Source: Roseibium hamelinense
GTDB taxonomy: Bacteria > Pseudomonadota > Alphaproteobacteria > Rhizobiales > Stappiaceae
Direction of reading: 5' to 3'
NCBI RefSeq assembly: GCF_007830545.1
Contig: NZ_VLLF01000002.1
Location: 434,001 to 498,000 of the forward strand
Length of the DNA: 64,000 bases
The translations under genes were made by a program, and so were the position numbers. Positions 1 through 8,675 of the stretch are shown in pieces. The notes beneath the pieces were generated by a model. The model was not told where the DNA came from, did not search any database, and saw only the letters and a list, made by a program, of their open reading frames with translations. The first letter of the stretch is position 1, and the number at the start of each line of letters is the position of its first letter.

Positions 1-959
1 TTCTTTTTCTGCCCAATACAGCCTTCACTGCTGTTGTCGTGTTGCGCCTCTTGCGCTTTTTGAAGCTTGCACGTTATTCGCCGGCACTGCGCTCCCTATT
101 CTCGGCAATCGCTTCGGAGCGTCACGCGTTGATCGGGTCAACGGTGATTATTTGCGGCATCGTGCTCTTGTCCGCGACGGTCATGTACCTGATCGAGAAC
201 ACGGCCCAGCCGGACAAGTTCCGCAGTATTCCGCATGCGCTGTACTGGGCCATCACAACCATCACCACGGTGGGCTATGGAGACGTCGTCCCGGTCACAA
301 ACCTCGGCAAGTCGATCGGTGGGTTTGTAATGTTGCTGGGCTATGGCTTGATCGCGCTCCCGGTCGGCATCATTGCATCTGCGTTTGCGCGCGAAATTCA
401 CAGCCGTGATTTTGTGGTGACCTGGTCCATGGTCGCCCGGGTGCCGCTGTTTGAGGATTTGACGGCGTCAGAAATCGCCGAGGTATCCAAACTGCTCCAG
501 GCTCAAAAGGTGCGTGCCGGCACGATCATCGCGGAAAAAGGCAATGTTGCCGATAAGATGTACTTCATCTCGGAAGGGGCGGCGGAAATCCGCCTCGAAC
601 ATCAAACGATCTACCTGGATGACGGAGACTTTTTCGGTGAGTTGGCACTGATCCATCAAAAACCGCGCACCGCCACCGTCCGCGCGTTCAAGGACTGCGA
701 GCTTTTGGTTCTGGAAGCGGCAGCACTGCAAAAGCTCATGGACCGGAACCCGGAACTTACGAAGAAAATCCTCAACGAAGCGGAAAACCGTGTAGCGGAA
801 AACCTGAAGGTTCTCGGTGATCTTGCCCAGGAAGAATTGGCACAGGCGGATATCGTTCCAGCGGATGCGGATGCGGAACCAGGATTGTTCGAGCCGGACG
901 CACCGGGCAAAGACCCTCTCGCCGAACCTACCTCCAAAAAGCCCGCTGATCAGCCGTGA
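1..959 (+). CDS. Cyclic-nucleotide-gated K+ channel (MlotiK1-like), 5'-truncated
   Basis: The reading frame (codons from base 3) is open to the left window edge, so the gene starts upstream and a GTG at 39 is only the first in-window start codon. Counting from that GTG, a voltage-sensor-like helix with repeated arginines and lysines (LRLLRFLKLARYSP) is followed by S5 near residues 31-53, the K+ selectivity filter TTVGYGD at 76-82 and S6. A cyclic-nucleotide-binding domain then spans about residues 130-250, with the phosphate-binding cassette FFGELALIHQKPRTATV including its Glu and Arg. This order matches the six-helix MlotiK1 family of inner-membrane channels opened by cAMP/cGMP. The last 40 residues are acidic, proline-rich and probably disordered. 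An adenylate cyclase lies in the same window (34.1 kb), but a functional link is only inference. Confidence 0.9.
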   Translation, partial: LFLPNTAFTAVVVLRLLRFLKLARYSPALRSLFSAIASERHALIGSTVIICGIVLLSATVMYLIENTAQPDKFRSIPHALYWAITTITTVGYGDVVPVTNLGKSIGGFVMLLGYGLIALPVGIIASAFAREIHSRDFVVTWSMVARVPLFEDLTASEIAEVSKLLQAQKVRAGTIIAEKGNVADKMYFISEGAAEIRLEHQTIYLDDGDFFGELALIHQKPRTATVRAFKDCELLVLEAAALQKLMDRNPELTKKILNEAENRVAENLKVLGDLAQEELAQADIVPADADAEPGLFEPDAPGKDPLAEPTSKKPADQP

Positions 960-1041
960 AGGCTCCATACAGCTTGCTTCGTTCAACGCTTTGGGCGGCG
1001 TGGTTGGGGCCAATCCGATCAGCCTGCTAAAACTTGCGAAG

Positions 1042-1084
1042 AAAAAAAGCGTTGGCTCTTGAAACCAGCCGGTCGAGCCAACAC
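1042..1084 (-). terminator. Rho-independent terminator reading leftward
   Basis: GTTGGCTC and GAGCCAAC form a perfect 8-bp stem around an 18-nt loop, and the run of seven A just left of it becomes a U-tract on minus-strand RNA. There is no U-tract for plus-strand RNA, so it would stop leftward transcription although both flanking genes point right. Confidence 0.55.
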
Positions 1085-1096
1085 TTCCTGTCCAAT

Positions 1097-1114
1097 GTAA
1101 ACTGGTGAGTTTAC
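1097..1114. promoter_or_regulatory. Perfect palindromic operator upstream of SDR gene
   Basis: GTAAACT-GGTG-AGTTTAC is an exact inverted repeat of 7 bp with a 4-bp centre. It lies 42 bp before the ATG of the SDR gene, where a promoter-proximal operator is expected. Size and symmetry fit a TetR-type repressor, but no TetR gene is adjacent in this window, so the regulator is unknown. Confidence 0.55.
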
Positions 1115-1155
1115 TTGATTGGTGTTCGCTTGCATTTGGAGAAAAGGACAGTTTC

Positions 1156-1935
1156 ATGACCGCCACCGCCTTGATCACCGGCGCATCCGCCGGCATCGGC
1201 ACGGAGCTCGCCCGCTATCACGCCGCCAATGGGGGCGACCTGGTGCTTGTAGCCCGGCGTAAAGATCCGCTTGACGCGCTGAAGTTAGAACTTGAGGCTG
1301 CCCATGGCGTCTCTGTGCATGTGTTCGCTCAAGACATCGGGTCTGCGGAAGCCGCCCAAAGTCTTCATGATCAGGTCAAGTCGGCTGGCATCGAAGTGGG
1401 CATCCTGATCAACAATGCCGGGTTTGGCGGGCGCGGCCATCATATCGAGCGCGATCTGTCCAGTGAGCAGGCGATGATCGACCTGAACGTAATGGCATTG
1501 GTCACGCTGACACATCTGTTTGCAAAAGACATGGCAGAGCGCCGCGGCGGCAAGATCTTGAACGTCGGCTCGACTGCCGGTTTTATGCCGGGTCCAAAAC
1601 AAGCAGTGTATTTCGCGACCAAAGCCTTTGTGAATTCCTATTCCCAAGCCCTCAACGAAGAGCTGCGTTCCAAGGGGATTACGGTTACTGTTCTTGCCCC
1701 GGGATATGTTGAGACCGAATTCGCTAAAGTGGCTGATCTTGAGGGCACTCAGCTTACAAAGTCAGGCGCCACGGCCGCAAGCGTTGCCAAGATCGGCTAC
1801 GACGCCATGATGCAAGGCAAACTCGTTGCGATTAATGAAATGGGTTTGAACCTGGCAATGAACTGGATCGTGCCTCTGGTGCCGCGCCGGTTGATGCTGA
1901 AATTGGTGTCGAAGATGCAATCGAAAACGGCATAA
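1156..1935 (+). CDS. Short-chain dehydrogenase/reductase (SDR)
   Basis: This 259-residue classical SDR is predicted to be a cytosolic NAD(P)-dependent oxidoreductase of unknown substrate. It has the Rossmann motif TGASAGIG near residues 7-14, the NNAG motif (NNAGFG), a catalytic serine in NVGSTAGF and the YxxxK pair in VYFATKAF. Sequence and length are close to the DltE-like group (COG0300). The ATG at 1156 is preferred over a GTG at 1105 because GGAGAAAAGGA sits just upstream and the Rossmann fold then begins at the usual distance. The gene stands alone, preceded by a perfect palindrome at 1097-1114 that may control it. Confidence 0.9.
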   Translation: MTATALITGASAGIGTELARYHAANGGDLVLVARRKDPLDALKLELEAAHGVSVHVFAQDIGSAEAAQSLHDQVKSAGIEVGILINNAGFGGRGHHIERDLSSEQAMIDLNVMALVTLTHLFAKDMAERRGGKILNVGSTAGFMPGPKQAVYFATKAFVNSYSQALNEELRSKGITVTVLAPGYVETEFAKVADLEGTQLTKSGATAASVAKIGYDAMMQGKLVAINEMGLNLAMNWIVPLVPRRLMLKLVSKMQSKTA

Positions 1936-1980
1936 GGGCGATTCAGCCAGACAAAACGACGGCCAGAGAACCGGGACTGT

Positions 1981-2610
1981 TCAGGCAGGTTGAGCGCCAT
2001 CGGCCGGGATGAGGGAATCATCGAGCTCCGTCGCTCGTTTGTAAGCCGGTCTCTGATTCAGGTTTGCGACATAGGCTTTGAAGGCTGGACGTGGCTCGAC
2101 AGTTCCAAATTGCATTGCCCACTCTAGGTTCATCCCGAAATAGACATCGGCAGCAGAGAACGAACCGCCGGCAATGTAGGTCTTGCCGCTGACCGCCATT
2201 TCGGCAACATCGAGCATATCCTCGTAAACACCATATCCGGCCTGACGCTGGCGTTCCGGCGATACCTCGAAACCCATGGAGCGGTTGACCAGGCAGGTCT
2301 CCATGGGGCCGGAAGAAAAGAACAGCCACCGGTAGTAGTCGGCGCGGGCATCCAGGGCCGGGGCCAATCCCGCTTCGGGAAACGCGTCGGCCAGATAGGC
2401 GCATATCGCCGCGCATTCTGTAATGACCTTGCCACTGTGGACGAGTGCCGGAACCTTTCCCAGCGGATTGATCGCCCGGTACGCGTCAGACTTCATCTCT
2501 GGGCCATAGGAGATCACTTTGGTCTCGTAGGGCTGTCCGATTTCTTCCAGCATCCAGCGGACCACGCGCCCGCGAGACATGGGATTTGTATAGAAAACAA
2601 GATCAGTCAT
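1981..2610 (-). CDS. Glutathione S-transferase family protein
   Basis: The 209-residue protein has an N-terminal thioredoxin-like domain beginning TDLVFYTNPMSRGRVVRWML, with the cis-Pro segment GKVPALV and the glutathione-contacting ITECAAICAYL. An all-helical C-terminal domain contains the N-capping/DxY region GSFSAADVYFG. These are the hallmarks of cytosolic GSTs, which conjugate or reduce substrates with glutathione. ATG at 2610 is chosen over an upstream TTG at 2622 because a GGGGG run lies about 8 bases before it. The gene is monocistronic and tail-to-tail with the SDR gene. The substrate cannot be read from the sequence. Confidence 0.9.
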   Translation of the reverse strand: MTDLVFYTNPMSRGRVVRWMLEEIGQPYETKVISYGPEMKSDAYRAINPLGKVPALVHSGKVITECAAICAYLADAFPEAGLAPALDARADYYRWLFFSSGPMETCLVNRSMGFEVSPERQRQAGYGVYEDMLDVAEMAVSGKTYIAGGSFSAADVYFGMNLEWAMQFGTVEPRPAFKAYVANLNQRPAYKRATELDDSLIPADGAQPA

Positions 2611-2700
2611 TCCGGCCCCCAAAAGCGTTCCGTTTTGGTCTAGTGCCTTCGTGTGGCACCCGTCAAGGTTGTTTAAGGTGCAGATAATTGTGCCCTACTA

Positions 2701-3147
2701 TTAGCGCGGGGCAACGCCTGCCGGAAGGGTCTGGTAAAGCGGGTCACCTTGCCAGAAAACGTCTGTCGGGCCGATGGCGTAATCAACGATGTTCCAGCGG
2801 TCATACTGGTAGCGCAGGAGCGCGTAGGTCTCTGCTCCGTCCATGTAGTCCGCGTCTTCAGAGAAGGTGGTCGTCCGCAAGTCGATCTGCGCGCCGCCCG
2901 GGCGCTGCGGGGAGACATGCAAGAACGCCCAGCCGCTTGAGACCTGCATGTAGTTGACCACGAACTCGACCGGCGGATTGAGACGGGCCTCGACCAGAGG
3001 CCGGAGGGCGTTGAGGATGTCCCGGCGTTCCTGGGACCCGCGCGGCGGTTCATAGGCGGGGGCCGCGCTGCCCGGGCTGGAAAGGCTCATCCATGTGAAG
3101 GCAAACACCAGGGCCAAAAGGGCCGGGAACGGGCGGAGCAAGCGCAT
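2701..3147 (-). CDS. Secreted protein of unknown function (148 aa)
   Basis: A cleavable signal peptide is clear: MRLLRPF, a hydrophobic core, then a small-residue site near SSPGSAAPA. The mature part carries the conserved-looking blocks YEPPRGSQERRDIL, PPVEFVV, GWAFLHVSPQRPGG and AIGPTDVFW, which I recall from uncharacterised proteobacterial exported proteins. I assign no function. The ATG at 3147 follows a full AGGAGG Shine-Dalgarno with 5-nt spacing, which decides the start over the in-frame GTG at 3153. The gene lies just downstream of GST on the same strand, about 90 bp before it in transcription order, so co-transcription is possible. Confidence 0.75.
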   Translation of the reverse strand: MRLLRPFPALLALVFAFTWMSLSSPGSAAPAYEPPRGSQERRDILNALRPLVEARLNPPVEFVVNYMQVSSGWAFLHVSPQRPGGAQIDLRTTTFSEDADYMDGAETYALLRYQYDRWNIVDYAIGPTDVFWQGDPLYQTLPAGVAPR

Positions 3148-3219
3148 TGACACCTCCTGAAGGTTTGATCACCTCAAGGATACCGTATTTCCCGCGGGGT
3201 GTTGTGACGCAGCTGTCAG

Positions 3220-3255
3220 AAAAAGGGCGCGCTGTGTGCGGACGCCCTCTTTCTT
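3220..3255 (-). terminator. Rho-independent terminator of icd
   Basis: Read on the minus strand, AAAGAGGGCG pairs with CGCCCTTTTT (one G-U) around a loop of about 13 nt, and a run of T follows. It lies 30 bp past the icd stop codon. Confidence 0.75.
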
Positions 3256-3284
3256 GAAAATGAAATCTCAGAAACGGCAGGAAG

Positions 3285-4496
3285 CTATCCCATCGCTTTC
3301 TGCAGGTTCTCGTCGATCTTGTCGAGAAAGCCTGTGGTGGTCAGCCAGCTCTGATACGGCCCGACCAGCAGCGCCAGATCCTTGGTCATGAAGCCGCTTT
3401 CGACCGTATCGATGCAAACCTGTTCCAGTGTGCTTGCGAACTTTGCCAGTTCGTCATTGCCGTCCAGCTTTGCGCGGTGGGCAAGGCCGCGCGTCCAGGC
3501 AAAGATCGAGGCGATGGAGTTGGTCGAGGTGCTTTCACCCTTTTGGTGCTGGCGGTAATGGCGTGTCACCGTGCCATGGGCCGCTTCCGCTTCCACGGTC
3601 TTGCCGTCCGGCGTCATCAGAACGGAGGTCATCAGGCCGAGGGACCCGAAGCCTTGCGCCACCGTATCGGACTGAACGTCGCCGTCATAGTTCTTGCAGG
3701 CCCACACATAGCCGCCCGACCATTTTAGGGCGGAAGCCACCATGTCGTCGATCAGGCGGTGCTCGTACCAGATCTTCTTGTCTTCATAGGCGTCCTTGAA
3801 CTCTGCCTCATAGATCTCCTGGAACAGATCCTTGAAGCGGCCGTCATAGGCTTTGAGGATCGTGTTTTTGGTCGAGAGGTAGCAAGGCACGCCGCGCTGG
3901 AGCGCATAGTTCAACGAGGCGCGGGCGAAATCGCGGATCGAATCGTCGAGATTGTACATGGCCATGGCAACGCCTGCGCCTGGCGCATCATAGACCTCAT
4001 GCTCGATGACCTCGCCGTCCTCACCGGTGAAGGTGATGGTCAGCTTGCCCTTGCCCGGAAAGCGGAAATCGGTTGCCCGGTACTGGTCGCCGAATGCATG
4101 ACGGCCAACGATGATCGGCTGGGTCCAGCCTGGCACAAGCCGTGGGACATTGGACATGATGATCGGTTCGCGGAAGATCACACCGCCGAGAATGTTTCGG
4201 ATGGTTCCGTTTGGCGACCGGTACATCCTTTTAAGGCCGAACTCTTCGACGCGCGCTTCGTCCGGAGTGATCGTCGCGCATTTGACGCCGACACCATGTT
4301 TCTTGATCGCGTTGGCGGCGTCGACCGTCACCTGATCGTCGGTCCGGTCGCGCTCTTCCATGCCAAGATCATAATAGTCGAGATCGATGTCGAGATAGGG
4401 GTGGATCAGCTTGTCCTTGATGAAGGACCAAATGATGCGGGTCATCTCGTCGCCGTCGAGTTCAACGACCGGATTGTCGACCTTGATTTTCGCCAT
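3285..4496 (-). CDS. icd: NADP-dependent isocitrate dehydrogenase, dimeric type
   Basis: Isocitrate dehydrogenase converts isocitrate to 2-oxoglutarate and CO2 with NADP in the TCA cycle. The 403-residue protein belongs to the homodimeric, eukaryote-like subfamily: it begins [19 protein letters not shown], carries the substrate-binding [13 protein letters not shown] and the metal/substrate motif [20 protein letters not shown], and the cofactor loop [12 protein letters not shown]. Catalytic Tyr (YDLGMEE region) and Lys are retained. ATG at 4496 starts the family's usual N-terminus, so the upstream in-frame start adding three residues is not needed. A second, unrelated isocitrate dehydrogenase lies at 16242-18458, and both genes are preceded by a similar palindrome. 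A terminator follows at 3220-3255. Confidence 0.97.
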   Translation of the reverse strand: MAKIKVDNPVVELDGDEMTRIIWSFIKDKLIHPYLDIDLDYYDLGMEERDRTDDQVTVDAANAIKKHGVGVKCATITPDEARVEEFGLKRMYRSPNGTIRNILGGVIFREPIIMSNVPRLVPGWTQPIIVGRHAFGDQYRATDFRFPGKGKLTITFTGEDGEVIEHEVYDAPGAGVAMAMYNLDDSIRDFARASLNYALQRGVPCYLSTKNTILKAYDGRFKDLFQEIYEAEFKDAYEDKKIWYEHRLIDDMVASALKWSGGYVWACKNYDGDVQSDTVAQGFGSLGLMTSVLMTPDGKTVEAEAAHGTVTRHYRQHQKGESTSTNSIASIFAWTRGLAHRAKLDGNDELAKFASTLEQVCIDTVESGFMTKDLALLVGPYQSWLTTTGFLDKIDENLQKAMG

Positions 4497-4675
4497 GTGT
4501 GCCACGCGCCTCGTTTTTGAATGAGCAGTGTGTGCCTACCGCGTTCGGTTTAAAGAACGATGTCAGTACGATAAATCCGGCTGGACTTTGTCCTTCAGAA
4601 CAGAACAGGCCGAATTTACCTTCAGATCCGGTGCTTTTCGCCATCACTGGCGCTGAAGGCGGTAATTGTGCGCGG

Positions 4676-4687
4676 TTGTATACAATT
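4676..4687. promoter_or_regulatory. Palindrome TTGTATACAA upstream of icd
   Basis: A perfect 10-bp palindrome TTGTATACAA (4676-4685), followed by TT, lies 180 bp upstream of the icd start. Its GTATACAATT half recurs exactly at the monomeric isocitrate dehydrogenase promoter (18532-18542). The form resembles GntR-family operators in general; the cognate regulator is not in the window. Confidence 0.45.
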
Positions 4688-4731
4688 TGGACCAAAAGCG
4701 CAAGGCAGGTGGAAGGAACGGGGTTTGGACC

Positions 4732-4761
4732 GGCCGGTTGGACTGGCCGGTTGGAGCGGCC
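4732..4761. repeat. Short tandem repeat, 13-bp unit
   Basis: The 13-mer GGCCGGTTGGACT is followed by GGCCGGTTGGAGC and then a third partial GGCC. The array sits in the gap between the methyltransferase stop and the icd promoter region. The units also contain inverted GGCC/GGCC pairs, so the RNA could fold, but no U-tract supports a terminator. Confidence 0.5.
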
Positions 4762-4769
4762 AAAAAGCG

Positions 4770-5549
4770 TCAAACAGGTTTATGGCCGAGAAACAGGCCC
4801 ATTTGCTTCCCGACCTCCAGAACACCACCATTCTCCGCAAACGCGGTCTCCAGATCCGTCCGGAAGATCTTGCGCTGCTGTTCTGAGGCGGTTTCGCCCG
4901 GCAGGAAGGAGGTCAGCGCCAGAAACACGTCTTCCGGGTCGGTGATGCGAAGCCGTGCATCGTGCACGTGGTTCCTGACGGTGCCGAAGGTCCGGGTTAT
5001 CAGCTGGTGTGCATGATCAAAGCCGAACACGGCTGCAACGGGTTCCGTTCCACTGCCGCCCACTGAACGCGCCAGCTCATAAAGCGCCTTGATGTTCCCG
5101 GCCCCGTTCGTGGTCGCGGCAAACCACCCGCCGGGTTTGAGCACTCGATGGCATTCCGCGATGGCCTTGGCCGGGTCTGATGCGTGATACAGCATGTGCA
5201 TGGCGAGGACCCCGTCGAACGTGCCGTCTTCAAACGGCATGGCGCTGACCTCCGCTGCTCTTCCTTCGATCTTTGCAAACGGGGCGCTTTGGCAGTTGTC
5301 GAGGGCTTCTTCGACCATGCCGGAGGATTGATTGGCAAGCGTGAGGGCCAGACCGGACGGCAGAAACTCCGGAACAGATGCCCAGAACCATCCGGGCCCG
5401 CAGCCGATGTCGAGAATGGCCTGGTCCGGCTCAAGGGGCAGTTGACCGGCCACCCAGTCGAACCAGGGTGTTTCTGTGATCGTGTACTTGCTGTGCAGGT
5501 TTGCGCGGGCGGCGAGTTTGCTGCTGGAGCCGTATTGGGTTCGGGTCAT
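4770..5549 (-). CDS. Class I SAM-dependent methyltransferase
   Basis: The 259-residue protein has SAM-binding motif I (ILDIGCGPGWFW), the acidic motif II region, and the post-motif segment FDGVLAMHMLYHASDPAKAI followed by HRVLKPGGWFAATTNG, the order of the Methyltransf_11 / UbiE-like family. The substrate is not indicated. Starting at ATG 5549 (TRTQYGSSSKLAAR) gives the normal N-terminus; an upstream in-frame start adds four residues. It is on the same strand as icd but 273 bp away with a probable icd promoter between them, so it is probably not in an operon with it. It is divergent from the beta-helix gene. Confidence 0.88.
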   Translation of the reverse strand: MTRTQYGSSSKLAARANLHSKYTITETPWFDWVAGQLPLEPDQAILDIGCGPGWFWASVPEFLPSGLALTLANQSSGMVEEALDNCQSAPFAKIEGRAAEVSAMPFEDGTFDGVLAMHMLYHASDPAKAIAECHRVLKPGGWFAATTNGAGNIKALYELARSVGGSGTEPVAAVFGFDHAHQLITRTFGTVRNHVHDARLRITDPEDVFLALTSFLPGETASEQQRKIFRTDLETAFAENGGVLEVGKQMGLFLGHKPV

Positions 5550-5744
5550 CAGACTCAACACTCAAAAGGGTAAAGAGCGGAATAAATGCAACCTAAGGCA
5601 ACTATTCGGCTTTTGCAGTCAACGGCTGACAGGGGCGGCGGAAAGGCGCGGTGTGCAGGGAAGGAGTGCCACGGGCGGTTTTCTTATGTACCGTAACGTC
5701 AATCAGGTCAGGCCGGACGCAGTCCGGAAGAGGAGACGGCAAGC

Positions 5745-6758
5745 ATGGTTGAACACAACATACCGCCGGGTGGACGCAAGGATGCCAAAGAACCAGCGCG
5801 GCGCAATCAGCTGCCATTGCATGCCTATCTTTATGTCCCGCGGGTGCCGGCCAACTCGGACGAGGTCTCGGACAACATCGATCTGGGGGCCATTCTGCGG
5901 CTTGGTTCCTACTCGGATCTCGAAAGCCAGGCCCACCGGCTGCAAGAGGATCAAAAACACTACTATCCCTTGCAGCACATTCAGGATGAAGGCGGGCTTG
6001 GCAACGAGGCGATCTACAAGAACGCGGCCGGATCCGACAGCGGCAAGCATCACGGCATCCTTCTGGCGTGCGATGGCCGGGTGCTGCTGAAATCCGGCGA
6101 AAAGATGTATGTCGAAAGCGGCGATCAGAATGTGAAGGTCCACGGTAACTACAAGCTGGATGCCACGGGAAGCGTGACAGTGACAGCCGGCGAAGCTGTG
6201 TCCGTCAAGAGTGGCGGCGAGCAGAAAATCACCCTCAACGCCTCGGATCAGACCGGCGACATCGAATTGAAGGCCAACAATCTTGATGAGGATCTAATAG
6301 GTCACGTTCAGACGAACATTGCCGGAGATCGCACGACTCATGTCAAAGGTCATATCAACTCGTACACGGAGGGTTATCTGAAATCCATCACGATCGCCGG
6401 TTCGCTGGATGTTTTTGTGGGGGGCTTGTTGCAGGTTTCCGGCAGTTTGACCGGTCAAATATATACGGTCCGAGTACTCGGGAGCATACTTACGGCGAGC
6501 TTCGACTTTTTTCGCGCTAACCTGTCCGTGAATAACGTTAACAAGTCTGTGCGGAGAACTCAACTCGATACCATTCGTAACGCGATTACCGGGGTTAATC
6601 TCCAATTGGACCAAGTCAAGGTCTGGCGAGGTGGTGCGCGAGCGGAAAGAGCGGGGGTTGATGTTAACGAAACTCAAGTACGTCTAGTCGGTAACCAGCT
6701 GTTGGTTGAAGACGGTGGTGAAGCTGTTTCCCTGAGGACGCGCATTACCATGTTGTAA
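5745..6758 (+). CDS. Orphan beta-helix, VgrG/phage-spike-like protein
   Basis: I do not recognise a named family for this 337-residue protein. After about 100 polar residues with Asp, His and Tyr clusters, residues ~105-235 consist of short strand-turn repeats (VLLKSGEKMYVES, VKVHGNYKLDATG, VTVTAGEAVSVKSG, IELKANNLDE, VQTNIAGDRTTHVKGHIN). This is the pattern of triple-stranded beta-helices in phage tail spikes and the C-terminal part of VgrG proteins. The end is different, with basic and amphipathic stretches (VNKSVRRTQLDTIRNAI). It has no signal peptide or membrane segment. An AGGAG lies 9 bases before ATG 5745. No phage or type VI genes are nearby. Possible roles are a secreted spike/effector or a remnant of a tail cluster. 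Confidence 0.6.
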   Translation: MVEHNIPPGGRKDAKEPARRNQLPLHAYLYVPRVPANSDEVSDNIDLGAILRLGSYSDLESQAHRLQEDQKHYYPLQHIQDEGGLGNEAIYKNAAGSDSGKHHGILLACDGRVLLKSGEKMYVESGDQNVKVHGNYKLDATGSVTVTAGEAVSVKSGGEQKITLNASDQTGDIELKANNLDEDLIGHVQTNIAGDRTTHVKGHINSYTEGYLKSITIAGSLDVFVGGLLQVSGSLTGQIYTVRVLGSILTASFDFFRANLSVNNVNKSVRRTQLDTIRNAITGVNLQLDQVKVWRGGARAERAGVDVNETQVRLVGNQLLVEDGGEAVSLRTRITML

Positions 6759-6919
6759 ACACTAAATGGCGGACATTGGACCAATCTCACGTATGCGCGC
6801 AGGCGAAAGAAACAGCTCTTTCAAATCCGCTTGCACTCCGTCCGCCACGCTCTACGATCTGCGCACCAGGAGACTGACGTGGCCGGAATCCGTGATCACG
6901 CATGCCGAGGGAGAGCGGG

Positions 6920-8644
6920 ATGGACAAGAAAGCAATCGACAAGAGCAAGCTGCCGAGCCGGCATGTGGTCATGGGGCCGCAGCGCGCCCCGCATCGCTCG
7001 TTCTACTATGCGATGGGGCTGACGCGCGACCAGATCAACCAGCCGTTCGTCGGTGTCGCCAGCTGCTGGAACGAGGCCGCGCCCTGTAACATCTCCCTGA
7101 TGCGCCAGGCGCAGGCGGTCAAGCACGGAGTGGCCGCGGCCAACGGCACGCCGCGTGAATTCTGCACCATCACGGTGACCGATGGCATCGCCATGGGGCA
7201 CGAAGGCATGAAGTCCTCGCTTGTCTCCCGCGATGTGATTACGGATTCGGTCGAGCTGACCATGCGCGGCCATGGCTATGACGCGCTGGTGGGGCTTGCC
7301 GGGTGTGACAAGTCTCTCCCGGGCATGATGATGGCCATGTGCCGGCTGAATGTGCCGTCAGTCTTCATTTACGGCGGCTCGATCCTGCCTGGCCAGTTCA
7401 AGGGCAAGCCGGTCACGATCCAGGATGTGTTCGAGGCGGTCGGCATGCATTCCGTCGGCAACATGTCGGATGCGGATCTGGAGGAGCTGGAGCAGGTAGC
7501 CTGTCCGTCGGCCGGGTCCTGCGGCGCCCAGTTTACAGCCAACACCATGGCGACCGTTGCCGAGGCCATCGGCCTGGCGCTGCCTTATTCCTGCGGGGCG
7601 CCTGCGGCCTATGAATTCCGCGACCAGTTTTGTGCCATGTCGGGCGAAAAGGTGATGGAGTTGATCGCGCGCAACATCCGCCCGCGTGACATCGTCACCC
7701 GCAAGGCGTTGGAGAATGCAGCCACCGTTGTGGCAGCATCTGGCGGATCGACCAATGCCGGGCTTCACCTACCTGCCATCGCCAACGAGTGCGGCATCAA
7801 GTTTGATCTCTTCGACGTGGCGGAGATTTTTAAAAAGACGCCGTATATCGCGGATCTAAAGCCGGGCGGGCGGTATGTCGCCAAGGACATGTTCGAGGCG
7901 GGCGGCATTCCCTTGCTGATGAAAACCCTGCTGGATGAGGGCTTCCTGCATGGCGACTGCATGACCGTGACCGGCCGCACAATCGCGGAAAACATGGCCA
8001 GTGTGAAGTGGAACGATGACCAGGACGTTGTCCGCAAGGCGAGCACGCCGATCACCCCAACGGGTGGTGTCGTCGGCCTGAAGGGTAATCTTGCACCGGA
8101 TGGAGCCATCGTGAAGGTGGCAGGGCTTGCCAATCAGAAATTCACCGGTCCGGCGCGCTGCTTCGACAAGGAAGAGGCCTGTTTCGAGGCGGTGAAGAAC
8201 AAAGATTACAAGGAAGGCGAAGTGCTGGTCATCCGCTATGAGGGGCCGAAAGGCGGCCCTGGGATGCGCGAGATGCTGGCAACAACGGCCGCACTTTATG
8301 GCCAAGGCATGGGCGACAAGGTTGCGCTGATCACCGATGGCCGGTTCTCCGGTGCGACACGCGGCTTTTGCATTGGCCATGTCGGGCCGGAGGCGGCGGT
8401 CGGCGGGCCGATCGGGCTTTTGCAGGACGGCGATATCATCGAAATCGACGCGGTTGAAGGCACATTGGCGGTCCAGCTTTCCGATGAAGAGCTTGAAGCC
8501 CGCCGCGCCAAATGGCAGCCCCGCGAAACCGGGTATGGCTCAGGCGCGATCTGGAAATTCGCGCAGACGGTGGGCCCTGCGAAGGACGGTGCTGTGACCC
8601 AACCCGGCGGGTTCGGCGAAAAGATCACCTACGCTGATCTTTGA
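6920..8644 (+). CDS. ilvD: Dihydroxy-acid dehydratase
   Basis: IlvD dehydrates 2,3-dihydroxy-isovalerate and -methylvalerate in valine and isoleucine synthesis (leucine and CoA precursors too). The 574-residue protein shows all family blocks: [14 protein letters not shown] at the start, [26 protein letters not shown] and [16 protein letters not shown], the last three supplying the Fe-S cluster cysteines, and [14 protein letters not shown] near the C-terminus. ATG 6920 is preferred to ATG 6902 because GAGGGAGAG lies directly before it and residues begin as in homologues. The gene is monocistronic. The 160 bp before it show no leader-peptide attenuator that I can identify. Confidence 0.97.
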   Translation: MDKKAIDKSKLPSRHVVMGPQRAPHRSFYYAMGLTRDQINQPFVGVASCWNEAAPCNISLMRQAQAVKHGVAAANGTPREFCTITVTDGIAMGHEGMKSSLVSRDVITDSVELTMRGHGYDALVGLAGCDKSLPGMMMAMCRLNVPSVFIYGGSILPGQFKGKPVTIQDVFEAVGMHSVGNMSDADLEELEQVACPSAGSCGAQFTANTMATVAEAIGLALPYSCGAPAAYEFRDQFCAMSGEKVMELIARNIRPRDIVTRKALENAATVVAASGGSTNAGLHLPAIANECGIKFDLFDVAEIFKKTPYIADLKPGGRYVAKDMFEAGGIPLLMKTLLDEGFLHGDCMTVTGRTIAENMASVKWNDDQDVVRKASTPITPTGGVVGLKGNLAPDGAIVKVAGLANQKFTGPARCFDKEEACFEAVKNKDYKEGEVLVIRYEGPKGGPGMREMLATTAALYGQGMGDKVALITDGRFSGATRGFCIGHVGPEAAVGGPIGLLQDGDIIEIDAVEGTLAVQLSDEELEARRAKWQPRETGYGSGAIWKFAQTVGPAKDGAVTQPGGFGEKITYADL

Positions 8645-8675
8645 CGCATGTTCGGAATTTGACGACCCGGCTGCC

